NCBI GenBank assembly: GCA_029378245.1
Contig: JARKIF010000004.1
Coordinates: forward strand, 1,550,001 to 1,614,000
Length of the DNA: 64,000 nucleotides
Source: Roridomyces roridus
Taxonomy: Eukaryota > Basidiomycota > Agaricomycetes > Agaricales > Mycenaceae
Direction of reading: 5' to 3'
Positions 35,119 to 47,081 of this stretch are shown piece after piece (position 1 is the first letter of the stretch; each line of letters opens with the position of its first letter). Made by a program: the position numbers and the translations under genes. The notes below the pieces were generated by a model. It was not told the origin of the DNA, did no database searches, and worked only from the letters and a program-made list of their open reading frames with translations.

Positions 35119-36946
35119 CCGTGTGCGGTAACTTAGGGAACACTGAACTTTCTTTGTGATAGTGTCCGATACTTTGTTCGGATTCTGCGCCTAATGCACT
35201 GTGTGTATCCGGCGGACCTCTCCTTGGCTGTACCATAGACACAGATTAAATAACACATAATGTAATGCAAGTCGACGGGATTTCGTGAATGGCCACTCGT
35301 CCATCTCAAATGAGACGCAATCTCTTTGGCGCTGACATTCCTGTTGGTTGGCATGACGAGGTCAGATTGCTGTGTGTATTGACGAGAATGCGGCATTATG
35401 TGCGCACGCTTGAAGCTGTAATGCTCAATCTAGAACGCACCCCCTCGTAATTCACCACGATTCTCGATGCCAATTTCCAAGTTTACATAACCATTGGAGA
35501 GAAGATACATATTACAGAGTACACGAGGTATGATCAGGATATATTCTGTGCGGGATCGAAAAGGAGTGCACAACCTCCGAGCCGTCAAACCTGACTGAAA
35601 AGGCTGCAAGTATAAGAATCCTTCTGCTCCTCTTTATTACAGATGCTCTTTCTGACCGTGTATAGGTAGAGATGAAACACCCAAAATAAAGAGGAGAGTA
35701 GGACCCTGATACAAACAGTTCTCGACGTGGATTGGTAGCTGCAGTTGTTGCAGAGTGGCCATCATATACGTATACACCACAAACTCGTCTACCCTATTGA
35801 GAGCTGTAGGTATAGGGATTCTTCTGCTCCTCTTTATTGCAGATGCTCTTTCGAACCAGAGGTCGAAATGCAGACACCCAAAATAAAGAGGAGAGTAGAT
35901 ATCCCGATACAAACAGGTCTCGACAAAGGTAGGCAGCTGGGTGATCGTGGTCGCACTGGCAGAAGGATCGACTTCAAGTTCTCGTGAATGGGCGGAAGAG
36001 AACATGGAGAAGTGATGAAAATTGGCTCGTCCTGTCCCCTTTTATCAGCTTCTGAGGTGGTCAGCTGACTGCAACGTTTCTGTGCTGCAACGTGGATTGT
36101 TCGAAATAAAACAATAGCGATCAGCGAAAACGACGTCTACTGCCGGTCGGTGGCACTCACTATCCTTCTAGAGTATAAGACAATTAGATGACCGCTTGTT
36201 CAGATCGAGGAATCCATGGGAGCGGACTGACCAAGACAGAGGGATGCACATGTTGAAACATGCCAATCACCTGTGGGCGCCTCTATCCATCTTATGCATC
36301 ACTCGTTGGACAGATACGACGCCTCGTCTCCATTCTAGAAGCCTCGCGGGTGACAAATTTATCCACCAAGGGAGCTCCTGCATCTCAGAATGCTGTTGGA
36401 ATCAAGTTGGAATGCTGTGCGTGCAGCGTGCTGCGGCAAACCCATCTCGAGATCAGCTTATGAGACCAGGCCAGAAGAGAGATAGATATCACCTTTCCCT
36501 TTAAGGTATATTTTCAATTGGTGGCCCGAGCAGGCCGAAAGTGACTCTGCGCATCGCTATTGTTGGGCCTTGTTTAGACAACACGTGGTGCGCGCGCTGA
36601 TGCAGAACGATCACTGCCACTGATCACTGGTTCAACTTCGGGTTCAATCAAGGTAAATAGTCCGGCGTGGTTTATACAATCACGCGACAGTGTCCATTTT
36701 CTTCCTCTTCCCCTCGCCGTGACTGGCTGCAGAACTGGGCGACCAGCCGAGCCCTACGCACGCGTGAATAAGAAGATTCGAAATGCCAATGACGGCGGGC
36801 AACGTATCCGACGACGGACGTGATGAACTCTGCGTCGGACCTGGAGAACATCGTAATTGCAGTGCAGGCCAACGAGAATCTGGATCGATAAATAAGGGCT
36901 TAGGCTCCAGGAGAAAAAGACGTACGTCTGAATCCCGGCGCTTTCA
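35119..36946. other. Gene-poor stretch with a ~195 bp direct repeat
   Basis: No gene supported in 1.8 kb. A unit is present twice, at about 35614-35725 and 35808-35930, each containing CTCCTCTTTATT and, about 65 bp on, its inverse AATAAAGAGGAG, so each copy can fold into a hairpin. A 122-codon minus frame (35637-36005) is produced by these repeats and is not called. Confidence 0.5.
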
Positions 36947-36957
36947 ACCAGAATCCT

Positions 36958-38115
36958 AGACTCGAGGACCAGTCTGTCTATGAGATGTCGATAGACAGAC
37001 TGGTCGATCTCGGAATTGATCAAAGGGAGGCGCGACTTGCCTTTTTGAGCGATTTCGGCATTGCCACGTGACTACTGAGTCGAACGAGTTGTTTCGACTC
37101 ACCGCAGCCTCTGAAGGCTGAAATTCATGTTCTGCATACTCAGTACAGCTCTCGAAGACATTTTGCGTGCAGTTTGAAAGCATAAATTATACAAGTAACA
37201 ACAGATTACATGGAAAGTAGCTTGTAGAGAAAAATATACCATGGTTGAAGGCTAAGCCAAGCTTGAGTCGAGTGGCTCTAGCCAAACAGAGGCCTGCGAC
37301 CGCCGCGTATCTGCATGCGGGAGAGTACGAGGTGTTGGGTTCGACGGAGCGAGCAGCCGCAACGACACATTGGGTGTGCCAAGCGCCGACTCAATCACCC
37401 GACTCGTGTGCCTGGGCGGGATGCGGGCGTGAGGATGAGGAGGGAGTCGGGGAGCAGCGTACGGCGCGGCAGTGGGGTACGGGGTCGAGGAAGAAGATGT
37501 GAGGGCAGGCGCTCAAGTGGGGTGGACGGAATGTAACGGCGCACCGGATGACGAACAGAGCGGGAGAATCGTTTACAGAGTCACGAAAAGCCAGTTGTTG
37601 CGACAGAGACACCCGCCGTCGGCGTTGTCGTCGAATGGGAAAAGGACAAAAGCACGTACCTTGACACCACCGAGCCTGTAGCATCACCCTCTCGTCCATC
37701 TAGGTCCCGTCACCGCGTACCGCGTCGTCATGCCTATACTGCCAGTGGTGGCTGGATGGTTGCGTTGCTGGGCCAAAGAGTGGTCGGGAACAGGCTGGAG
37801 CGTCGAATGCAGACGGGGTGAGTGGCACTGTGGCACTGAGTGCTGGCGCTCCTGTGGAGTAGAGTTCCGAGTTGCGGGGCTTGTACCTCCTGGGGGCGTT
37901 GGGGAAGAGGGCAGCGAGAGCCTCGGGAGTGCTGCGACCGTCTTTGGGCTCCATGGGGGCGGAAGAGGGCGAGTGAGCGGGGAAGGCGGTTTGCTGGTAG
38001 TAGTCACGTGACGATGCCGAAATCGCTCAAAAAGGCAAGTCGCGCCTCCCTTTGATCATTTCCGAGATCGACTGGTCTGTCTATCGACAACTCATAGACA
38101 GACCAGCTCTGGTCT
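36958..38115. mobile_element. Pack-MULE-like element, 1158 bp, TSD ACCAGAATCCT
   Basis: Two ~115 bp inverted repeats (36958-37073 and 38005-38115, ending toward the centre in CACGTGAC) flank about 930 bp of GC-rich sequence. A perfect 11-bp direct repeat ACCAGAATCCT lies immediately outside (36947-36957 and 38116-38126), the duplication length typical of Mutator-like elements. Each arm also contains an internal hairpin (GTCTGTCTAT...ATAGACAGAC). The interior lacks a transposase but contains coding-like host sequence. Confidence 0.75.
37245..38000 (-). pseudogene. Captured gene fragment inside the Pack-MULE-like element
   Basis: Two minus-strand stretches have strong coding character but no start, stop or continuous frame. 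One (about 38000-37715) reads YYQQTAFPAHSPSSAPMEPK... STPEALAALFPNAPRRYKP. The other (about 37495-37245) is Pro/Ser/Ala-rich and reads RVIESALGTPNVSLRLLAPS. The composition resembles an internal part of a low-complexity regulatory protein. I cannot name the parent gene. The segment fills the space between the inverted repeats. Confidence 0.5.
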
Positions 38116-38316
38116 ACCAGAATCCTCATGAAACCCTTGATCCAGTTATATTTCAACGTACTTCGAATCGGAGAACATACCGTCAGACGGGAGTCGGATT
38201 TCACGGCTCCTTCCGAGTTGACTTTCGATATACAGAACACGATGAGGACTAAAAAAAGTCCAAGTCAGCCCAGTCACATTCCAAATATTTTTTGTTTGGA
38301 AGCAAGTGCCAAGTAC

Positions 38317-38791
38317 TGTCACGACAAGACTTGTTTCACGCGTCCAACAGCGGTAAGATGCTGCGGATTGGGTAGTGCGCTACTAAAGCTCGTAAAATGA
38401 ACTGAATAAAAGTCTAGGAGAGGGTACAGAATACGACGACTAGCTACTGCTTTTATACTATGAGGAATAGATCTACGATGCTACACTAATTGTCCTGGCT
38501 TCCGACATGCACTATTGTCCTGCACTTTTGTCGTCTCCTATTGTCGTGTCTACACCGTGTTCTTCATAGAAGCCTGTCATGATCTGACAGTTCACTGATC
38601 GAAAACTCCTTCCCTCATCCACGCTGTCGTTCATAAATATGAAACGATCCCACGTCTTTAAATAATGTCTTCTTCGGCTTCTTCCTCAATCCGATCGAGA
38701 CGGGGTTCCCATGACTTTAGCGCTGTACGGCGCCAATGTTTATCTGGTTTATTTGGTGTTGTCACGTGCGCAAATAGGTCAGTGCGTGACA
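38317..38791. repeat. Solo LTR, 475 bp, TSD AGTAC
   Basis: Begins TGTCACGACAAGACTTG and ends GTGCGTGACA; perfect 5-bp duplication AGTAC (38312-38316 and 38792-38796). Nearly identical in sequence and equal in length to the solo LTR at 59939-60413. Open frames in it are shared by both copies and are not genes. Confidence 0.9.
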
Positions 38792-38796
38792 AGTAC

Positions 38797-40540
38797 CAGT
38801 GCAATAAAGGTTGCTTCTGTCATGAATTTGTCAAGCAGGGTAAAGAACAAGAGGAAATCCAACTGGAACGTACAGTAATGAAAACACGAAACCCGACACC
38901 CGTTCCTGTAGTTGGTCGTACTTCCTTCTCAAAGGTATAAGAGCATTTTTCACAACAAATAATATGGTTGAGATTCTGAGCAGAGGTATTGACCTTGCGG
39001 GGAATGTTTGGGATTTTCCCCTTGGTTGAGCCTGATGTTTCATGGTTTGGAGGATGGTTTATATTTGAGCATGATGGTCTGGGCATCTTTGCTTAGCCTG
39101 CTTCAAGGTTTTCAGTTCCAGCCAGAGGTTAGTGGACCTGCTTCCAGTTGCATGGTTCCAAGTTCCAACTCAGTGTCCAATCGAGGTGGAGGTGTATGGG
39201 TCTTCTCGTGACAGTGTCCAACTCACATCAAATTCGGATCAAACAAAACATTCTGAATTCGACCCGAGATTCGGCTCAGTGCGATGTTGCCAGAAGTTGA
39301 ATTTGTACAGGAGGAAATTGTCAACTGACAGCAGAGAGAGCTTGGAGAGAGCATCAAGAAAATTATTGCTCCGAGTCGAACCACCTCATCCAAGAGGCAG
39401 CAGATCACTTGATCCGTGACACCGTGTTGATAGCTCCGGTTGCTTGTGATTTGATGGAAATAACCACCAAAGGTGTCGAAACGCGGGGCAAGGCCAGTGA
39501 GGTCTAGTTTCAAGTCAAGAGAGTGAGCTCAGACCGGTTGGGAGCATAAAGCAGGCAAAGGCGACGATGGAAGACTGACGACGACCGTCGGCAAGAGACG
39601 GAGTTTAGCGGCTTTCACGGAGGTGAAGCTCGTTTAGGAAGGGGGGGGGGGGGGGGGTAGATCAATCAGTGTCGTATCAACTGATTTGGAGCCTCTTGAC
39701 CTCATCAGAGTCGGATGGGGGATGATCGATGATCGGTCTTCATTTGAATCCTCCGGTTCAGTGATTTTCGATGTGCCGCCCCGGCTGAGCAGAGGCAGTG
39801 ATGTGCGCCCGGCAATCAATTTGATGAGAATCCGAGCCGATGGGCCGATCCACCCGGCAGACCAGAAACCTCAACCATCCTACGTCAACCATCGACTGAC
39901 ATCTGTTTCACATGATCCTTACACCTGAACCATGCTTGAGCACTCGTTCTTGCAACTCAAGCCCTGAAGCCTCAAGTAAAATTCAACCAAAACCAACAAC
40001 CATCCACCATTTATTTTTTTGTGATAAATAACCTCATACAAAGGGGGCACCACGAAGGTTTGGTTTCCACTGGGTGAACTGATATATGAACGTGATGCAA
40101 GTGATTGTATTGCGATTAGATCACGCGAGGTTGCAAGGGAAGCACGTACCAAGCTGTGATGCCTAGTGGAAGAGACACGGCCAGCGGCCCGTAGATTACG
40201 AATCACATTTACTTACATAATACAATTCTACTCTTACTTCTGCCTACTCGTTCCAATGCACTGAACGAATAGGCTCTACGGCGAACCACCGGACGGTTAG
40301 ACCCCCTACTTGCCTGAGTACGCGTACAACGGAGTCCTACGGAGGCTTCGTATGCGGGTTATCCGCTACTCCTTAGCCGTTAGATACCTTTCTCCCGACG
40401 TGTCCTGTCGCGCGGAAACGCGCACGGACGCGTCTATCGCAGCACTTCGTTTACTGGCGTTCCAAACTCCTCGTTCCACTCCGTCCCACTCCGTCTCACT
40501 CAACTTCATCCATCTGAAGTCTCGAATTCGCATCGCATCA
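38797..40540. other. Gene-poor stretch with a G17 run
   Basis: No gene recognised in 1.7 kb. A homopolymer of 17 G lies at 39641-39657, a likely site of length variation or assembly error. Confidence 0.5.
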
Positions 40541-40551
40541 CACAAGCACGC

Positions 40552-41086
40552 CGAGTAAGGCGACCATAGGGAAAATAATAACCATCCGCCCACGACTCCA
40601 GACAATCCACAGACGATAGGCCTGCTCTCCTTGGCATCATCTTTCCTGGAAGTTATGGCGAACTCACCACCAGAGAGTCACCAATCAAAATTGTTACGGA
40701 GAACAGAGCGACCTTTGCGACCTCAATTAATTGGGAGAGGTCTGCGTAGAAAGTGTCTTCGCCAGCCTTGTCGCCAAGATGGATGAAGGCAAGGAATGCC
40801 TGATAGGTGACTAACGTCCAATGCTTCAAGTTCAAATTGTGAACATCGTGTACAGTGTTTCAAAAGCAAGTCAGCTTGCCACCGTTACAACCAGGAAGAG
40901 TGCAGTGACCCCTATGAACGCAAGCGAGGCGAAATGGTGTGTGGCAGTTTGACTCTTACCCGCCAGGGTGCGTCGTGAAGCCAGGAAATAAATGGTGGAA
41001 ATGAAGAGGAGCAGAACAATCCCATAGAGAAAACTCTCGAGGATGAGTGTGACGAGATTCGCAGGGATGATAGTGATGTCCGACAT
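40552..41086 (-). pseudogene. Truncated multi-TM membrane protein
   Basis: Three exons are visible. MSDITIIPANLVTLILESF starts at 41086 and carries two hydrophobic spans. The second exon gives HWTLVTYQAFLAFIHLGDKAG...LIEVAKVALFSVTILIGDS (to 40657). The third is YRLWIVWSRGRMVIIFPMVA. This order matches a common agaricomycete 7-TM-like family of about 300 residues. After about 40552 no continuation (the last three spans) is found; the downstream 350 bp has no coding character. The 3' half therefore appears lost or replaced. Confidence 0.6.
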
Positions 41087-41274
41087 CTGGCCCTACAGTG
41101 GTCGGTGGAGCCAGGTTGAGCCTTATATACCCCGACGCTGATTGTGGATTGTAAGTGGCATCAAGATCTCACGCATCATGCAACCGGCCAGTTGGACAGA
41201 TAGTAGATCCTTGTTGTCGAGTTCATTGCTGGAAGGTTCCTTCAAGTTCATATAAAGCACCACACATAAGAAAT

Positions 41275-42536
41275 CTAGGTATTCTTCCGTACGAAATCAA
41301 GCATGGCCGCAAAAGCCAGGCTCGAGTTGAAATGCAAGTTGACCGAATGTCCGGCGGGGAACGTCCCGGAAATGTCCAACGGGTTCGCTTGAGGCCAGAG
41401 GAGAGCCGTTCTGTTCAAGACGCCGTCACAATTGCCGCCACACGCCGAGAGATCATACCGCCCTTGATAAACCTGAACCGCGGCAAGAAATGAAATCAGA
41501 TGCACTCGAAAATACGCAAAGACTCGCCTGCACCGGCTTCGTAAAGTTGGTCGTATCATAAGGCGTCTGACCGAGGGTCGCCAGCTCGCCGACAGCATAC
41601 GGCGACTTTACTGAAAAGCCCCATTCTGCGACACGATGGTCGAAATATGGCGCCTTGAACTCTAAATACGAGTCGGCGTGTAAGTCAACCGGGGTGACGT
41701 ACCCGTGCGGTAGGTGGCCCCACCGCGCGGGGTCGAGCAATGCAGCGACGCGCGACTGCCAGCCCGCAATGAGGATGTTGAAAAAGTCGAAGACGCCGGA
41801 GTAGCCTGAGAGGGAGATGGCTTGAGTTAGCTCGGGGTGGGCAGAGGCGAGGGCGGCGGTGATGTATGAGCCATACGAGTGCCCAAAGTGCACGGCGGAT
41901 TTGATGGACACATCCATCGTGTATGTGGAGTTGGGTTGGAGGAGGAGACGGGTGAGTGAGGCGAGGATCTCGACCTGAACCGGGAATTGAACGACCGTGT
42001 GAGGATCCGCTCTGCAAAACGTTAGCAAAAGTCGTTAATGCAGAGATCCACCGACTTCGTCGAGTTTCCTGTGCCGAGTCGATCATAATGGAATACCGAA
42101 TACCCAGTCGACACGGCAGCGTGAAGGAGACTGTACTTATCGCCTCCTTCGAACGTCGGGTCCCAATACCTGCAAAAAAATCAACATGCATATTCGTCTA
42201 GGATATGAAGACCCACGTTTTATCCGCTCCCAGCCCGTGGGTCATGACAAGCACAGCCTGCGCCAGTTCCGTTGCATTCGACGGCGTACAAAAACGCGCG
42301 CTGATATCAAAGTCGCCGACGACAGAGCTCGGACCTGCGATGCCATTGAAAGCAGTCGCAGAATCACGACGCGCCTCGTTTACAGTCCAATCCGTGATAT
42401 CCCATTGGTTTTTAATCTCGAATGAGAGTTCGAACGAAGGCGCGGAGATATTTTTGAGGGGGATGGTGTACGACTGGCAGCTATATGCCAAGGCGGAGGA
42501 AAAGAGAAGCGGAATGAACAACAAGACGAACGCCAT
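41275..42536 (-). CDS. Secreted alpha/beta hydrolase
   Basis: A 371-residue protein in four exons (42536-42217, 42169-42056, 42011-41528, 41472-41275), all in phase. A signal peptide is visible (MAFVLLFIPLLFSSALAYS), so it is probably secreted. Catalytic features are THGLGADKTYW, the nucleophile elbow GHSYGS, the acid region VYQGRYD, and the histidine in FPAGHSVNLHFN. Several N-glycosylation sites (NATE, NSTK, NSTY) support passage through the ER. The last intron is best read with a GC donor (CAG/GCGAGT). Function: esterase- or peptidase-like hydrolase, substrate unknown. Confidence 0.85.
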
Positions 42537-42607
42537 GATGGTCGCGGTTTGTTGCGGGTGATGCTGCCTTTTTATAAATACAATTATTCAGCTGCACCCG
42601 GGGAGCA

Positions 42608-42830
42608 CGGGCTCGGGCGGTGATTGATGCGGTTTAGGCCGTCGGATCGCAAAGTTGGAAGCGAGCACATTTCCCGACAACCCTGGAATGAAAGAAGGAA
42701 AGAATTGGAGCATTCCATGCACTCAAAACAGGCTCGGGCGATAATTGATGCGGTTTAGGCCGTCGTTTCTCGGGTCGCGAGGTTGGAAGCGAGCACGTTT
42801 CCCAAAAACCCGGAAAGAAAGAAGGAAGCA
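42608..42830. repeat. Two ~110 bp imperfect direct repeats
   Basis: The block GATTGATGCGGTTTAGGCCG...TTGGAAGCGAGCAC...TTTCCC occurs at about 42619-42690 and again at 42733-42810, upstream of the hydrolase start. A local duplication; no mobile-element ends seen. Confidence 0.7.
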
Positions 42831-42908
42831 ATCGGAACACAAATGCGTTCAATAACGAGGAATGTTACATTAAGACAATTGTGATACTAATTGGCCACTC
42901 GCCATGAA

Positions 42909-43823
42909 TCAGCCGCGAGACCTTCTCGGTTTCTTGGAGCTACGAGGAGTCCCTGCACCGTCGTCTTCCAAGCGCCGCTTCAGGGAGCTGGAAGGAACAG
43001 GCTTGTACTTGCGTAGTTCGTTGGTGATACCGGTAAGCTGGTCGCACAAGCTCTCGTACAATTCGAGAGGCATAGTCGCCACCTGCTCGTCGTCGTCGTC
43101 GTCCACCTCTGGTAAAAATGATCAGCATGGAACGCGCGGTGCAAAGATGTTGAATACCATCATCCGACACGGATTCTTGAGGCTGAGGTTCCTTGACAGG
43201 CCTAGGGCCAATGCGTTTGCGCGGTCGAGGGTCACTTTTCGCGGCGGCAGCCTTCGCGGAGGCAGCCTTCTTAGGAGACGGCTTCCGGGTCCGCTTCGTA
43301 AGAGGGGCAGTGACCGATGGGGCCTTTTTCGATTTGGAGGATTTGTTGGACGCGAACCCTGGGACCGAAGAGGGAACCTTCCCATCTTTGAGGAAAGCCG
43401 CTTGGGCCTCTGGGGTGACAACCACGTTGGTATACTGGGCACACTTGAGAGATTCAATAACCGATCCAGAAAATGCACATCCTCTTACGGTTTTCCTTCG
43501 GCTGTCGATGGCATCTTGCTCTTCACGGCTGATGATACGGGTGGACATCCTGAAGTGGCACAATGAACACTCTGGTGGCAAGGATAGTTTAGGGTACACA
43601 CGTGCAGCCGTAACCCTGCACGAGTTCGTCGAACGCAGACTCGACTTCAGGGGTTAAATAAAACTTGAGGATGACCTCTTCGGCTGGGCCATTGCTGGTG
43701 TCGGCGTCCTTTAAGAACTTGAGAAAGGCACCTTCGGCCTGCCACGAAGCTGGTCAGAGACGAGCACGTATTGGTTAGTACACGGTCCACCTTCTTCAGG
43801 GTCTTTTCGTCGACCGATGACAT
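42909..43823 (-). CDS. Small Lys-rich probable nuclear protein, function unknown
   Basis: Four exons (43823-43784, 43749-43602, 43549-43158, 43108-42909) give 259 residues. Start MSSVDEKTLKKVD; then EGAFLKFLKDADTSNGP, LTPEVESAFDELVQGYGC, a central Lys/Ala-rich stretch (KRTRKPSPKKAASAKAAAA) and a C-terminal part with DDDDDEQ and LYESLCDQLTGITNELRKYK, ending in KKPRRSRG. The basic clusters look like nuclear localisation or DNA-binding tails. I do not recognise the family. The first intron would be only 34 bp but contains a CTAAC branch motif and restores phase, so the first exon is the least certain part. Confidence 0.65.
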
Positions 43824-43993
43824 TGAGGAGGAGGACAAGGGTGAAAGTGTCGTTGCACGTGGCAAAGTGTCAATCACCGTCAAAGCCCGGCAAAACACGC
43901 CAAGCCCTGTGAGTCGATCTGAATCAGGACGTCCGAGTCAACCACTTCAAGTACTTAAAGCGTGCCCTCCCTGACTCGGTTGCCCATTCACCC

Positions 43994-46900
43994 ATGGCCT
44001 CCTGGAAGCATTACGCCGACTCTGGAGTCAAGCCCGAGATGCCGCTCTTGAACTCCAAGATCTCGTTCGCCGTCGACGCCTCTGGGTCCACTGCAGGTCG
44101 CGTCATGGAACTAGAAGAACAGTTTGTGCGCGGGATGGTCAAGGGTTATGACTTTCCATCCTCCGTCATCATGTGGGGCAGCGATGTTCTGCCACCGATT
44201 CAAGTGGAAGAGGCCGCTTGGCGGCACCGACAGTGCGTCCTCACTGGCACCTCCTTTTCGAGTCATGCAATGCTAATGCCTGTCCCAGGTGGGGGACTAA
44301 CCCCGCAATCATCTTTGAAGATGCCTCTGTTACTAGGGAACTCAAGGACTGCGACATGTGGTACCTCCTTACCGATGGTGAAGTCGGCAGCCCCGTCAAT
44401 TTTGCACGCAGAACAGTCGAGGTCGGGATGGCCAATACTCCGGTCGTGTTCGTGATTGTCAACAGGGCCGGTGCCACTCCGTCCAAAGTCGACATCTCTG
44501 TCGGAATCTCCGTCTTCGCCTCTGCTCCTGACGCCGCGGTCGTCTTCAAAAATACTGAAAGCGGCGAGATGTACGTCTTGGCTGCAAAGGGGGCGTTCGA
44601 AACCCTCGTCTCTGGCTTCGAGCTCGACCTGCAGAACTGGGAGTCCCTGCCGCTCTTCCCCGACGAAGCTGCATTCAAGATGGTTCTCAAGGACGTCAAC
44701 ATTGTCGGCGCTGCACATCGTCCATCCAGTACTGCGGTCGACTTGGGCAGATTGTGGCAGGCCAAGCGCGGCTGTCTTGTCGATATCGACCTTCTTCTCG
44801 CTCAGACGGCCCCACAGAGTATCCCCGAGGACGAACTCGTAGATCTCCTTGAGGAAGAAACCTTCGACGCGTTCGCTCTACTCTGCAAAACACGTGGAAT
44901 CTTGCCTACCTTGCGCAGTTGGCTGGTCGCGAGGAAAGAACGCGCTTCTGTCATCGAAATACGAGACGTCTCTGGAGCTGCGGAGATTTTGCAGCAGCTG
45001 AGAGATGCCAGTGGCAATCCAGACAACCTGCGTCAGAAGCTCCGAGTGGCTCACCAATCCAATCTTTCTGACTATAGGACCCGTATTTCGAACACTCAAC
45101 CTTCCCCGCTCGTCCCATTCATCAATCGCGCACTAGCGAGGGTGAACACCCTTGAAAAGGCGGGATATGCGGCCGACATTTTGGACCGCCGCTCGAACCG
45201 AGCGATGCGAGCAGCTGCCGTCAATCACGCAGAGGTCGATCAGCAGCTAGCTGCTCTCAACCTCGACGACGATGTCGAAGCCCACCGGTCGACCTGTTCG
45301 ATCTGCTGCTCCGACGACGTCATCATGTCCTTGGCCCTGAAGGTCCCTGCGAGCCCCAGCGACAACACCACAGATTTTGCGCTCAACTTTCCCCTCGCTG
45401 CCGGCGCCTTTGCGTTCAACCAGGACGTCATCAGCGCGCAGTATGTGTGCTTCCAATGCGCTCTGGCGATGTATCAGATGGACCCGAACCGCGCGACGAT
45501 GTACAACGAGGCCATCGCGGCGGTGATCCCGCTGGCAAAGTACGAGGGGGTGAACCGCAAGTATATCACCAATTGCCTTGCGACGGTGCTTACTGGTGGA
45601 CTTGCGACGGGCGCCTCGGGCTTGGTGCAGCTTCTGATGAGCATCATTTTGACGACGATGAAGACGAAGGAGTGGGCAAAGGCGGTGGGGGCGGAGACCG
45701 ATGAGGAGATTCGAGCGAGGAGGGCTGGGATGCAGTGGATGGTGAACAATCTCGTGTTCAACTCATCTTGTCGCGAGACGTTTGACGAGACGGGCGACTG
45801 GGTCTCGTTCGACAGGGCGCTCCAGTGGACGCTCCAAACGTTCAAGGACGAGGGGATTTACAGCTGGACGGTGAGATACCCAGTTCCAGGATTCCTCGTC
45901 CTTCTCGAGCTTCTTGGCGTGGTTGGCGCGGAAATTCCGGAGACGCTCCGCGTTCTCAAGCTGATTCACGAAGTCGTGACGGTTTACATGGCACGTCTCA
46001 TCAAGCGCCGGACTCGGCGGGAGGTCCAGCGGGACTTGTTGAAGATGGTGTTCGCGGAGTTTAACGTCGAGGGCGTGCCCAAGGATTTGCAGGACGAAAC
46101 TCTCTCCGTTAAGGCTCCAGAGGTCGGCTTTGAACATTTCGTGGCCTGGTTTGATTCTCCCGAAACGAGGGAATTGATGGAACAGGTTGGTCAAGAGGGA
46201 GGTGCGGTCAAGTACGGCTCGGCGTTGCAATGTGAATGAAAACTTTGAAGCATTCGACGATTTACTGACCGAACTCAGATATCGCATTCAAGCTCTCCAC
46301 CGAGGACACCCACCAGACTCCCAAAGGTTACCTCACACGCGCTGCGGAATCAGACGTGCACATTCACACTGCTACGACCGTTCCCCAAGGCTTGACACCG
46401 GCGTTGGTCAGACCGATCTTTACATCCATGTTAGGAGCCATCCCGACTGCAGTAGATCACACGCACCCCACTGCCGACACCATCCCGCTCTTTGTGTCGC
46501 CCTGCGGTCCATCCGTGTTGCACTGTGGCGTCGGCGGCTGTCCAGTGCGCTTTGACGCCAACGGACACTATCACGAGACGGTGCGCTCGGCGCGTGCGGC
46601 TCACTTTGCACAGGTGTATGCGATTGAAGGGAGGAAGCCGCAGACCGCCAATGGTCTGCCGGAGAACACCGGTCGACTGGAAGCACCAACGACATCGCAC
46701 GCTACCTTGCACGCTAGTATCGCCAAGACGTGGCAGGCGCTTGACAAGGATAAGAGGCGGGACGTTCTGAAGGAGGTTGAACCGAACGAGCTTGTGGACG
46801 TTTCGCAACCGAATATCGCCGCATTTGTTGAGGCGATCATGGAGCATATTTGCCTCACCAGCGCACGGGGCAACATCTACAACAGGGACTTGGGGAACAA

Positions 46901-47045
46901 CATTATATGGGTGTTGCCAAGCTTCTTCACTGCCTTGCACACGGCGGCGGTTATGAAGGAGCTGGACGACGATACCGAATTCGAGCTCGTAGAAACCTCT
47001 CTGGCGGCGCGGATTGATTGGGAGTTGAAGCTGGCGAGGATGTAA
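43994..47045 (+). CDS. Large vWFA-domain protein, function unknown
   Basis: Three exons (43994-44232, 44289-46201, 46279-47045) give 972 residues in phase. The N-terminus holds a von Willebrand A-like domain: FAVDASGST carries the MIDAS DxSxS motif (about residues 28-32), followed by WYLLTDGEV. Downstream is a helical region, then a cysteine cluster CSICCSDDV ... CFQCAL that could bind zinc. The C-terminus contains CGPSVLHCGVGGCPVRFD, a second possible metal site. No signal peptide or membrane span seen, so it is probably intracellular. Such vWFA proteins often scaffold complexes; a precise role is not known. Divergent from the Lys-rich gene with 170 bp between starts. Confidence 0.75.
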
Positions 47046-47081
47046 ACAGTTTCTGACCCGTGTATATTGTTGACTATCTAA

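Noticed and set aside
35637..36005. A 122-codon minus frame with two similar segments
   Set aside because: The similarity comes from the duplicated hairpin unit; no coding family seen.
38665..38940. Plus frame starting MSSSASSSIRSRRGSHDF, also present at 60287
   Set aside because: Both copies are parts of the solo LTR family and extend into unrelated flanks.
43771..43974. An upstream coding exon for the vWFA gene (EEEDKGESVVARGKVSITVK)
   Set aside because: The frame has no ATG, and the opposite strand holds the better supported start of the Lys-rich gene.
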